Part shown: positions 10,827 to 18,640 of the stretch, piece after piece
How positions within the stretch are numbered: position 1 is the stretch's first letter
How the letters are laid out: every line of letters begins with the position of its first letter
From: Alphaproteobacteria bacterium
GTDB taxonomy: Bacteria > Pseudomonadota > Alphaproteobacteria > Micropepsales > Micropepsaceae
DNA length: 64,000 nt
Assembly (NCBI GenBank): GCA_025361185.1
Contig: JANYAR010000016.1
Span: forward strand, 55,471 to 119,470
Reading direction: 5' to 3'
The notes under the pieces: generated by a model
The model's database searches: none
The model's input: the letters and a program-made list of their open reading frames with translations, nothing else
What the model was told of the DNA's origin: nothing
Translations under genes and position numbers: made by a program

Positions 10827-11795
10827 TTACTTCTTCGCGCTCTTGGCGAGCGCGTTGATATATTCCTGCACCGCGGCGCGGGTAACCGGCAGCTTGTCGA
10901 TATTGTCCTTCATCCATTGGACGAAGTCGGCTTCGATCTGTGGCGTCCATTCGCGATCGATCTGGCCGGCAGTGTATTTCTGCTCCCTGAGCCGCTGATG
11001 TCCGAAGGTGTCGCGCAGCCTTGTATGTTCGGAATCCTGCACCACTTTTTCGGCCAGTTGCGGGGGAATGAAGATCACCCCGCCGTCGCGGCCCAGCACC
11101 ACATCGCCCGGCAGCACCGCGGCATGGCCGATGCGGGTCGGGCCGTTGATGGCGACCATGGTGGAGTTCAGCGCACGGCCCTCGTCGCCGATGCGGCCGA
11201 AATGATGGGAAGGATCGTAAGCGCGCACAAAGGCGATGAAGTTGGGCAGCTCCTTCAGGCCGTTGATATCGCGCACCGCCCCGTCATAGACGATGCCGTT
11301 GCCCGAGCGCGCATAAATGGCGTTGCCGACATTGTCGCCGATGGACGGGCCATTCACTTTCAGCCCAAAATGGTCGCTGACATAGACGTCGCGCTGCTCA
11401 AGCATGTCCACCGGCCAGGCATTGGGTCCGCCCTTGCGCCCGTATGCCGTGCCGTCGGCTTCGATCACCCGCTGAAGGTCCAGCCTGCCTGGAATCCAGG
11501 TGGAGGTCAGCGCCCGGCCGACCAGGATCTTGTCGGGAAAAAGCGTGAACCAGCCGTCTTCGTACTGTTGTTCATAGCCGGCGGTGCGCAGCGTCGCCCA
11601 GGCTTCCTCCAGGGTGACGTTTTTCATGCGGTCCAGGATGGCATCGGGCACTTTGGGGCGGCCGTCGGCGAAACGCTCGCCCTTCCATTCCGGCGTGTCA
11701 TGGATCACTTCGTCCCGCGGCAGGAAGCCTTCATGCGCCAATACCGGTGTTGCAACTGCGAAGGCCAGAATGGCCGCATACGCCAAAGCTTTCAT
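10827..11795 (-). CDS. Secreted RraA-family protein (HMG-aldolase/dimethylmenaquinone methyltransferase-like fold)
   Basis: A 322-residue product with a clear Sec signal peptide (MKALAYAAILAFAVATPVLAHEG) and an RraA-like domain in the second half: GPSIGDNVGNAIYARSGNGIVYDGAVRDINGL, then GHAAVLPGDVVLGRDGGVIFIP. The G-A-V-R-D segment with its Arg-Asp pair is what class II pyruvate aldolases (HMG/CHA aldolase) use for substrate and metal. Such proteins are normally cytosolic and shorter, about 160-230 residues; here an N-terminal region of about 90 residues precedes the fold. Start chosen at 11795 because GAGGGGGA precedes it and it opens the signal peptide. Role unknown; pyruvate aldolase or oxaloacetate decarboxylase chemistry is possible. 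Confidence 0.8.
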   Translation of the reverse strand: MKALAYAAILAFAVATPVLAHEGFLPRDEVIHDTPEWKGERFADGRPKVPDAILDRMKNVTLEEAWATLRTAGYEQQYEDGWFTLFPDKILVGRALTSTWIPGRLDLQRVIEADGTAYGRKGGPNAWPVDMLEQRDVYVSDHFGLKVNGPSIGDNVGNAIYARSGNGIVYDGAVRDINGLKELPNFIAFVRAYDPSHHFGRIGDEGRALNSTMVAINGPTRIGHAAVLPGDVVLGRDGGVIFIPPQLAEKVVQDSEHTRLRDTFGHQRLREQKYTAGQIDREWTPQIEADFVQWMKDNIDKLPVTRAAVQEYINALAKSAKK

Positions 11796-11917
11796 GGTCG
11801 TCCCCCTCACAAGTCCTTGGGGAATAATCACTGCGGCAAGCGGGCGCGCAAGGAAAATCGTTAGCGATACCACAGGCGTCATGCTTTATTTTGGCGGCTC
11901 ATTTTTCGGAGGGGCTG

Positions 11918-13159
11918 ATGGATCGCCGCGCGTTTTTGGGGACGGGTTTTTATGCTGCGCTGCTGGGCGACGCCAAGGCCGCCGGTACCAGCCGTGTGCC
12001 GCGCTTGCGTATCCGGGAGGTGCGCGCCATCCGTTTGAGAAACGGGTTCAACAGCCGCTTCGTGCGTGTTTACACCGAGGAGGGCCTGACCGGCACCGGC
12101 GAGTGCGTGGATTCCGTCGGCACCGAATACATCATCAACAACAACTTCAATGTGATGCTGAAGGGCCGCGACCCGCTGGACATCCAAGGCATCCTTGCCG
12201 ACTTCTGGGGCTATCACAAAATCAATCTGGGCGGCGCGCCCTCGGTGATGTTCGTCCATGGCCAGGGCGGACCTTATCTCACGGCCGTCAGCGGCGTTGA
12301 GATGGCGTTGTGGGATCTGGCCGGCAAGGCTTTCGGTCTTCCCATCCACCATCTCTTGGGGGGCAAGATGCGTGACCGGGTGCCGGTCTATCTGCATGCC
12401 GCAAACCCCGACATTGCGCGCAAGGTGATGGACCAGACCAAGACAAGGGTGATCAAGGTGGGGCTGGATTATTCCGACGACAGCTGGTCCATCAAGAAAG
12501 GCTATGAGCCCACCCGCCCCTATCACCTGCACATGACCAACAATCAGGTGGATGACGTGGTCAATTTCTTCGCCGGCTTCCGCAAGGCGCTGGGCAAGGA
12601 TGTCGAGATCGGGCTGGAGTGCCATGCCCATTACGACACCGAAACCGGCATCCAGATCTGCAACCAGATCGAACCTTATCGCCCGCTCTGGGTGGAGGAG
12701 CCGGTGCCCAGCGACAATGTCGAATCCATGCTGCGTATCCGCAACAACACCCGCGTGCCGATCGCGGCGGGCGAAAACATCTACACCCGTTATGGCTTCC
12801 GCCCTTTTCTGGAGAAGCAGGCGCTATCGATCATTCAGCCGGACTTCACCAAGACCGGCGGACTGTTCGAGGGCATGAAGATCGCCAACATGGCTGAAAC
12901 ATACAATATCCCGGTGGCGCCGCATGGCGTGTGCAGCCCGCTGGGGACGTTGGCTATCACCCATGTCTGCGGTGTGATCCCCAACCTTTTGGTGCAGGAA
13001 TTCACCCAGTATCAGGAAAAGCCCTTCACCGAACTGTGTGACAAGGTCGAACTGGATGCCGAAGGCTTCCTTCCCGTGCCGGATGCGCCGGGCATCGGCA
13101 TCGGCCTGAACGAGGCGGCGGTGAAGGAACGTCTGGACCCGGAATTCAAGATGCTGTGA
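11918..13159 (+). CDS. Enolase-superfamily (mandelate racemase/ManD-GalD-like) dehydratase with export signal
   Basis: A 413-residue mandelate racemase/muconate lactonizing enzyme family protein. N-terminal capping domain: RIREVRAIRLRNGFNSRFVRV and GLTGTGECVDSVGTE. Barrel: AVSGVEMALWDLAGKAFGLPIHHLLGG, GLECHAHYD, WVEEPVPSDN, AAGENIYTRYGFR, QPDFTKTGG and APHGVCSPLG. The second and third metal ligands (Glu in WVEEP, Glu in AGEN) are present; the first site reads Glu in GLECH instead of the usual Asp. The start at 11918 follows GGAGGGG and gives MDRRAFLGTGFYAALLGDAKAA, a twin-arginine-like leader, unusual for this family. Acid-sugar dehydratase activity is likely; the substrate is unknown. Confidence 0.82.
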   Translation: MDRRAFLGTGFYAALLGDAKAAGTSRVPRLRIREVRAIRLRNGFNSRFVRVYTEEGLTGTGECVDSVGTEYIINNNFNVMLKGRDPLDIQGILADFWGYHKINLGGAPSVMFVHGQGGPYLTAVSGVEMALWDLAGKAFGLPIHHLLGGKMRDRVPVYLHAANPDIARKVMDQTKTRVIKVGLDYSDDSWSIKKGYEPTRPYHLHMTNNQVDDVVNFFAGFRKALGKDVEIGLECHAHYDTETGIQICNQIEPYRPLWVEEPVPSDNVESMLRIRNNTRVPIAAGENIYTRYGFRPFLEKQALSIIQPDFTKTGGLFEGMKIANMAETYNIPVAPHGVCSPLGTLAITHVCGVIPNLLVQEFTQYQEKPFTELCDKVELDAEGFLPVPDAPGIGIGLNEAAVKERLDPEFKML

Positions 13160-13397
13160 GCCGCCCCCGGTTGAGAGCGTCGATTGTGCAATGCACTCAC
13201 CGAATCTGAACGATGACGGCCTCGTTTCTGGCATCTCGGACTTCCACGAGCCTGCGAAAAAGGCAATTATTGGCCCCAAACCGGTGGCATCTGGGAATGT
13301 CAGATAAGACGGGGCGACCGCAGTGCGGTTTTTCCACACGTCATGACATCGTCGAAATAGCAAAACACGACATAACAAAAACAAGGAGGGGCTTGAA

Positions 13398-14759
13398 ATG
13401 AAGAACCATTATCTTGTTTGCGCTGCCGGCCTATTCGGGGTCCTGTTCACGGCGACACTCGCAGTATCGCAAACCAACGATGCCGCATCCTCCGGCGCAG
13501 CCGCAAACGGCTCGCCCGCCTGGTTTCTGCAAGACATGTCGGGAATGATCCAAACCCGGGCGCGCCCCAAGCCCGACGGGGGCATGGCCGGTTGCGAGAA
13601 CGACATCGCAAAATATTGCAGCCGCCGGGGCGGTTCGGGCGCGCGCTATTGCCTGTTGCAGAATGCGGCCAAGCTTTCCGGGCAATGCAAGGAATCCGCG
13701 TCTGCCGCCGAGGCTGCCAGCCTGAAGAACACGCTGGGCACGCCTTATTGCTTCAAATCGCCGGTCTGCGATCCGACGCCGGACAGGGGCGGCAACCGGT
13801 TGGGCGTGAAGGCCGTGGAGTGGAAGCAGACCATGGGCTACACCTTCGCCTATCCGTTTGCCTCGCCCGAGGGCGACCGCTACGGCATGGTGGCCGTCGC
13901 CACCGATTCCAAAGACAATCTTTGGGGCCTTCAGCGCAATCCCGCCGGACGGCCGCAGCTGTTCAAGTGGGACGCCAATCACAAGCTGCTCCTCACCATC
14001 GGCGATGACGTGATCACCCATCATGCCAAGGCGCACGGCATCGCCGTTGATGCCCAGGACAATCTTTGGATCACCGACGCGGCCGGCGCCACCGCGCAGA
14101 AGATAAGTCCCGAAGGAAAAGTTCTGATGACCATCGGGGTGCGGGGGCACCGGGGGGATTGGGATGAAGCCAAGGGGCAAAGGTATCTCTGGGACCCGTT
14201 GATGGTCGCGTTCAATGCCAAGGGCGATATCTATATCGCCCAGGGGCATGGCCATGAGAGCCCCAACGACACCGATTCAAACGACCTGACCAACAATGAC
14301 GGCGCCGCGCGCATCTTGCACCTCGACAGATCCGGCAAGTTCATCAACCAGTGGTTCGGCAACGCTGTCGGACAGGGCAAATTCACCATGGCCCATGGCT
14401 TCGCCGTCGATCCCAGGACCGGCGATGTCTATATCGGCGACCGCGAGGAATATCGCATCGTCGTCTATACCGGGGACGGCAAGTTTCTCAGGACCATGCA
14501 GCTGAGGAACCTGATCTGTGCGCTTTATTTCGACAAGCAGAACAATCTTTGGGTCGCCTCCGGCTGGGACGGCCAGTTCCTCAAGGTCGGCAAGCAGACC
14601 GGCCAGGTTCTGGGCGCGATCGGCAATGGAAATGGAACCGGGGCCGGTCAGTTTCTCGAGGCCTCCTACCTGGTCACCGATTCACACGACAATATCTGGA
14701 CCGGTGACACGGCCCGTGGACGGATCACCGAAATAATCCCAACCAAGAACCAGAAGTGA
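13398..14759 (+). CDS. Secreted NHL-type beta-propeller protein with a GLG1-like Cys-rich repeat
   Basis: A 453-residue exported protein: signal peptide to about residue 24, a Cys-rich segment at residues 66-97 (C66, C74, C85, C97, with the pattern C-x2-DI-x-K-Y-C ... YCL ... LSxxC), then a six-bladed propeller from about residue 140. Blades are marked by repeated GxAVDxxDNLWITDxx phrases (AVATDSKDNLWGL, IAVDAQDNLWITD, FAVDPRTGDVYIGD, LVTDSHDNIWTGD). It resembles peptidylglycine lyase-like/NHL proteins but catalytic function is unproved. AAGGAGGGG precedes the ATG. It is followed after 65 bases by the metallo-hydrolase gene. The 238 bases upstream hold no gene; a GTGCA-A-TGCAC palindrome is at 13186-13196. 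Confidence 0.8.
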   Translation: MKNHYLVCAAGLFGVLFTATLAVSQTNDAASSGAAANGSPAWFLQDMSGMIQTRARPKPDGGMAGCENDIAKYCSRRGGSGARYCLLQNAAKLSGQCKESASAAEAASLKNTLGTPYCFKSPVCDPTPDRGGNRLGVKAVEWKQTMGYTFAYPFASPEGDRYGMVAVATDSKDNLWGLQRNPAGRPQLFKWDANHKLLLTIGDDVITHHAKAHGIAVDAQDNLWITDAAGATAQKISPEGKVLMTIGVRGHRGDWDEAKGQRYLWDPLMVAFNAKGDIYIAQGHGHESPNDTDSNDLTNNDGAARILHLDRSGKFINQWFGNAVGQGKFTMAHGFAVDPRTGDVYIGDREEYRIVVYTGDGKFLRTMQLRNLICALYFDKQNNLWVASGWDGQFLKVGKQTGQVLGAIGNGNGTGAGQFLEASYLVTDSHDNIWTGDTARGRITEIIPTKNQK

Positions 14760-14824
14760 CGCGCTGCCTGGAGCAGGAGCTGCGGGCTGGCCGGACGCGC
14801 GGCACAACAGGAGGGAAGAAGATC

Positions 14825-15808
14825 ATGAAAAGGCATTTCGGAACGGCGCTTGCGATGGCGTTGGGCCTGATCAGCGCGAATGCGGCGCCGGTACCCGACA
14901 GTATCGACGCCCATGTGCTGGCCGCCCAGAAAGCGGCGGGGCTGGATTTTGCGGGCACCCTGGAAGTTCTTTGCATCCAGCCGGCCGACGGAAGCGATCC
15001 CAGCGTCACCGCGCGCGCCGCCAACGCCGGAAAGCCCAGGGCCATTCCGCCCCGCGAGAGTTGGTATGCCGAGCCCGCCAAGGTGTTCGACAATGTCTAT
15101 TGGGTCGGCACCAAGATCAATTCCGCCTGGGCGATTAAGACCAGCGCCGGAATCATCCTGATCGACACGATGTACAACTACGCCGCCGAAAGCGAAATCG
15201 TGGATGGCCTCAAGAAACTTGGCCTCGATCCCGCCACCATCAAATATGTGATTGTCAGTCACGGTCATGGCGACCATGACGAGGGCGCCAAAATGCTGCA
15301 GGACAGGTATGGCGCGCGCATCATCATGGGCGCGCCTGACTGGGATGCCATCACCAAGGCGGGCAACATGCCGGGCGGGGTGCCCAAGCGCGACATGGTG
15401 GCGGCCGACGGACAGAAAGTGACCTTGGGCGATGAAACAGTCACCATCCTTCTGACGCCAGGCCATACGCTGGGCACGCTGTCCCTGCTGTTTGCGGTCA
15501 AGGACAATGGCAAGACGCTGCAGGTAGCTTATTCCGGCGGAATGGGATTCAACTTCCCGCGCAGTCCGGAGCGTTTCGATACTTATATCAATTCGGCGAA
15601 GAAATTCGGCGATGCCGCCAAGGCGGCGGGCGCCACCATCGTCCTGTCCAACCATTCGATGTACGACCTGGCCTGGATCAGGAGCCGCTGGGTCAGAAAG
15701 TCCGGCGAGGTCAGTCCCTTTGTGGTCGGTGCGGATGGAATAGCGCGCTATGTCACCGTCCTCAGCGAATGCGCCAAGGCGGCGAAACTTAGGCTCAAAG
15801 GGGGCTGA
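14825..15808 (+). CDS. Exported metallo-beta-lactamase-fold hydrolase (subclass B3-like)
   Basis: A 327-residue protein with a signal peptide ending near ANAAPV and the zinc motif H146-G-H148-G-D150-H151 (SHGHGDHDEG). LLTPGHTLGTLSLLF supplies the next His and LSNHSMYD near residue 280 a further one. The arrangement looks like subclass B3 beta-lactamase relatives, many of which are not antibiotic hydrolases but lactonases or other esterases. GGAGGGAAG upstream supports the start at 14825. It is followed after 10 bases by an SDR gene, implying a small operon with the propeller upstream. No resistance role is claimed. Confidence 0.85.
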   Translation: MKRHFGTALAMALGLISANAAPVPDSIDAHVLAAQKAAGLDFAGTLEVLCIQPADGSDPSVTARAANAGKPRAIPPRESWYAEPAKVFDNVYWVGTKINSAWAIKTSAGIILIDTMYNYAAESEIVDGLKKLGLDPATIKYVIVSHGHGDHDEGAKMLQDRYGARIIMGAPDWDAITKAGNMPGGVPKRDMVAADGQKVTLGDETVTILLTPGHTLGTLSLLFAVKDNGKTLQVAYSGGMGFNFPRSPERFDTYINSAKKFGDAAKAAGATIVLSNHSMYDLAWIRSRWVRKSGEVSPFVVGADGIARYVTVLSECAKAAKLRLKGG

Positions 15809-15818
15809 AGGGAGCCTG

Positions 15819-16616
15819 ATGCCGTTTCCCGCCCTGTTTGATCTCACCGGACGCGTCGCGCTGGTTTCCGGAGCTGCCAGCGGCATGGGCCGCGCCATGT
15901 CACTCGCGCTGGCCGAGGCTGGGGCGGATCTGATGCTGGCGGGCCGCAATATGGCCGGGTTGGAAAATACCGCGGCCGAGATTCAAAAACTGGGACGCCG
16001 GGCCGTCGCGGTGACGTGCGACGTCTCCCAGCCTGAGCAAATCCGCCGCATGTTCGCACAGCTCGATCGCGACTTTGGACGGATCGATTTCCTGGGCAAT
16101 GTCGCCGGCGAAGCCGTGCTGGGGCGCCCCGAAGAAATCCCGCTGGAAGCGGTGGAGCAGACCTGGCGGAATATTGTTTTTGGCCGGTTCTGTTGCTGCC
16201 AGGAAGCGGGCCGCAGAATGTTGGCGGCAGGCCGGGGCAGCATCGTCAATATCGGCTCCATAGCCAGTGTTACGGCCATGGGCCGCGGACATATCGCCTA
16301 CGTCATGGCGATGGGCGCCGTTGCCCAGATGACGCGCGAGCTCAGCACCGAATGGTCGGGCCGTGGTGTGCGCGTAAATGCGATTCTTCCGGCCCAGGTC
16401 ATCAACCCCAGTCTGGAACGGCGTATGATGGACGATCCCACACTTCGCGACAGGTTTCTCAGCGGCCTTCCGCGCGGGCGCATGGGCGAGCCCAATGACA
16501 TCAAAGGGCTTGCCGTATTGCTGGCGTCGGATGCGTCAAGCTGGATGACCGGCGCCCTGATTCCCATGGACGGCGGAAATCTCGCGATGAACGCCGGCGC
16601 ATCGATTCCACGATGA
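15819..16616 (+). CDS. Short-chain dehydrogenase/reductase family protein lacking the catalytic lysine
   Basis: A 265-residue classical SDR by fold: cofactor motif SGAASGMGRAM, NVAGE in place of NNAG, VNIGSIAS for the catalytic Ser, and a C-terminal WMTGALIPMDGG. The YxxxK motif reads Y161-V-M-A-M165, so the invariant Lys is Met; no alternative Lys follows at the FabI-type position. Either the enzyme is inactive, works by an altered mechanism or is a binding protein. It follows the metallo-hydrolase by 10 bases with AAGGGAG before the ATG. In fucose pathways SDRs oxidise L-fucose, but the missing Lys argues against assuming that here. Confidence 0.8.
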   Translation: MPFPALFDLTGRVALVSGAASGMGRAMSLALAEAGADLMLAGRNMAGLENTAAEIQKLGRRAVAVTCDVSQPEQIRRMFAQLDRDFGRIDFLGNVAGEAVLGRPEEIPLEAVEQTWRNIVFGRFCCCQEAGRRMLAAGRGSIVNIGSIASVTAMGRGHIAYVMAMGAVAQMTRELSTEWSGRGVRVNAILPAQVINPSLERRMMDDPTLRDRFLSGLPRGRMGEPNDIKGLAVLLASDASSWMTGALIPMDGGNLAMNAGASIPR

Positions 16617-16651
16617 CGGGGGCATGGCTGGGCGCTGCTGGAAGCTGACGA

Positions 16652-17008
16652 TCAATCAGCCCGGGCCGTGAGGCCCTTCTGCTCGGCCAGGGCGAAGATG
16701 CAGCTCATGGGCACCCATTTCTGCCCCGGGCTCGCATGGGGCAGGGCCTTCTGGAACGTCCACATCAGACTTTCCCATTCGTCATATTGGGCGGGGATAT
16801 CGCGAGCACGGGGATAATCGTCCGCCACCGTGGCGATCATCATCATGCGGTCCCCGCTGCGCCAGATTTCCATGCCTTCGATGCCCTGGGCATGGATATC
16901 ATCCACGATTCCGGGCCAGACCCCGCCCGGGCGGTGGAACCGCTCATATTCCGCGATTTTTGCGGCGTCATTGACCAAATCCAGCGCAAAGCAAAGGCGG
17001 CGGCTCAT
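16652..17008 (-). CDS. L-rhamnose/L-fucose mutarotase family protein (RhaM/DUF718-like)
   Basis: A 118-residue ferredoxin-like fold protein that interconverts sugar anomers. Typical phrases are MSRRLCFALDLVNDAAKIAEYERFHRPG.VWPGI and GIEGMEIWRSGDRMMMI, followed by WESLMWTFQKALP. The YxxFHRPG segment carries the catalytic His and the WP pair that RhaM uses. It is transcribed opposite to the UxaA-family gene, sharing a 62-base divergent promoter region. Context with a FucP permease points to L-fucose or a stereochemically similar 6-deoxysugar (inference). Confidence 0.85.
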   Translation of the reverse strand: MSRRLCFALDLVNDAAKIAEYERFHRPGGVWPGIVDDIHAQGIEGMEIWRSGDRMMMIATVADDYPRARDIPAQYDEWESLMWTFQKALPHASPGQKWVPMSCIFALAEQKGLTARAD

Positions 17009-17070
17009 TTTGTTACTCTCCCCAGCGGTCCTTGGACTATAAGAGGCTCTTTCCGGTTTGGGGAGTTTTC

Positions 17071-18570
17071 ATGGCGTCTTTCCTGCGGTTGCATCCGACC
17101 GACAATGTCGTTGTCGCGGTGGCGGGCCTATCGCCCGGCGACATCGTGGATGACGTGAAAATCATCCGCCGCATTCCGCCCGGCCACAAGGCCGCCGTGC
17201 GCCCAATCAAGAAAGACGAGCCCGCGCTGAAATTCGGTCAGATTATCGGCTTTGCCACACAGGATATCGTACCCGGCGACTGGGTGCATGAACACAATAT
17301 CGGTTTTCATGCGGTGGACCGCGATTATCAGTTTGAGGTGGATGCCCGCGATCCCGCGCCGCTGACCGGCGCGACCTTTCAGGGACTGCGCCGCGCCAAT
17401 GGCAAATTCGGCACCCGCAATTACCTGGGCATTCTCACCAGCGTGAACTGCTCGGCCACCGTGGCGCGGCTGATCGCGCGCGAAGTCGAAAAGCGCGGGC
17501 TGTTGGACGATTATCCGCAAGTCGATGGCGTGATCCCGCTGGTGCATGGCCATGGCTGCGGCATGGACAGCAAGGGCGAAGGCTACGAAGTCCTCAAACG
17601 CACCCAATGGGGTTATGCCGCCAATCCCAATATGGGCGCGGTGCTGATGGTGGGATTGGGGTGCGAGACCTTCCAGATCGGGCGCTGGAAACAGGCCTAT
17701 AACATCGTCGAAAGCGACACGTTTCGCTCGCTCACCATTCAGGACTCGGGCGGCACGGCCAAGGCGATCGAAGCCGGTGTCGCGGCGGTGCGCGATCTGT
17801 TGCCGGCCGCCAATGCGGTGAAGCGCGAGACCGCGCCGGCCTCCGAACTGATGCTGGCCCTGCAGTGCGGCGGCAGCGACGGCTATTCCGGCATCACCGC
17901 CAACCCGGCGCTGGGCGCGGCGGTGGACATTCTGGTGGCCCATGGCGGCACCGCGATCCTGTCGGAGACGCCGGAGATTTACGGCGCCGAGCATTTGCTC
18001 ACCCGCAGAGCTTCGCCTGAGGTCGGCAAGAAGCTGCTGGAACGCATCCGCTGGTGGGAGGATTATACGCGCCGCAATGCCGGCAGCATGAACAACAATC
18101 CCTCGCCGGGGAACAAGGCGGGCGGCCTTACCACCATCTTGGAAAAATCGCTGGGCGCGGCCGCCAAGGGCGGTACTACGCGGCTGAAGGCGGTGGTGGA
18201 GTATGCCGAACCGGTCAATGCCAAGGGCTTTGTCTTTATGGATACGCCCGGCTACGACCCGGTCTCGGCCACCGGCCAAGTGGCGGGCGGGGCCAACATT
18301 CTGTGCTTCACCACCGGGCGCGGTTCGGCCTATGGCTGCAAGCCGACGCCGTCCATCAAGCTGGCGACCAACACGCCGGTCTATGAACGCATGCTGGACG
18401 ATATGGACATCAATTGCGGCGATGTGCTGGACGGAGTCTCCATCGCCGACAAGGGCCAGGAGATTTTCGACCATATCCTGAAGATCGCCTCGGGGATGCG
18501 CAGCAAGTCTGAAAAGCTGGGTTATGGCGATGCCGAATTCGTGCCCTGGCAAATCGGCGCGACGATGTAG
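17071..18570 (+). CDS. UxaA-family sugar-acid dehydratase (altronate or L-fuconate type)
   Basis: A 499-residue member of the altronate dehydratase family. The N-terminal SAF domain (DNVVVAVAGLSPGDIV, PPGHKAAV) is fused to the core: GLRRANGKFGTRNYLGILTSVNCSAT, HGHGCGMDSKGEGYE, NPNMGAVLMVGLGCE, LALQCGGSDGYSGITANP, FTTGRGSAYGCKPTPSIK. Start at 17071 is preceded by GGGGAG. Length fits UxaA (495). In the Campylobacter jejuni fucose island a UxaA-type dehydratase sits with DapA, FucP, dehydrogenase and a DUF718 protein; the neighbours here are similar, so L-fuconate is as plausible as D-altronate. It is clearly distinct from the garD copy at 3318-4859. Confidence 0.88.
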   Translation: MASFLRLHPTDNVVVAVAGLSPGDIVDDVKIIRRIPPGHKAAVRPIKKDEPALKFGQIIGFATQDIVPGDWVHEHNIGFHAVDRDYQFEVDARDPAPLTGATFQGLRRANGKFGTRNYLGILTSVNCSATVARLIAREVEKRGLLDDYPQVDGVIPLVHGHGCGMDSKGEGYEVLKRTQWGYAANPNMGAVLMVGLGCETFQIGRWKQAYNIVESDTFRSLTIQDSGGTAKAIEAGVAAVRDLLPAANAVKRETAPASELMLALQCGGSDGYSGITANPALGAAVDILVAHGGTAILSETPEIYGAEHLLTRRASPEVGKKLLERIRWWEDYTRRNAGSMNNNPSPGNKAGGLTTILEKSLGAAAKGGTTRLKAVVEYAEPVNAKGFVFMDTPGYDPVSATGQVAGGANILCFTTGRGSAYGCKPTPSIKLATNTPVYERMLDDMDINCGDVLDGVSIADKGQEIFDHILKIASGMRSKSEKLGYGDAEFVPWQIGATM

Positions 18571-18640
18571 CCTTGTGCGTTTTTTTCCGCTTAACTGGCG
18601 GAAGAAGGCGGGATTCAGACTCGCCCAAAACGGGGTCGAG

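Noticed and set aside
13160..13397. Small gene in the spacer before the propeller protein
   Set aside because: Short frames only, no RBS or signal, and composition unlike coding DNA of the region.
14825..15808. Metallo-beta-lactamase antibiotic resistance gene
   Set aside because: Only the fold and zinc motif are seen; context is sugar/propeller genes and most such relatives are not lactamases.
14666..15949. A 427-codon minus-strand frame opposite the MBL-fold gene
   Set aside because: Antisense shadow; the HxHxDH gene on the plus strand accounts for the sequence.
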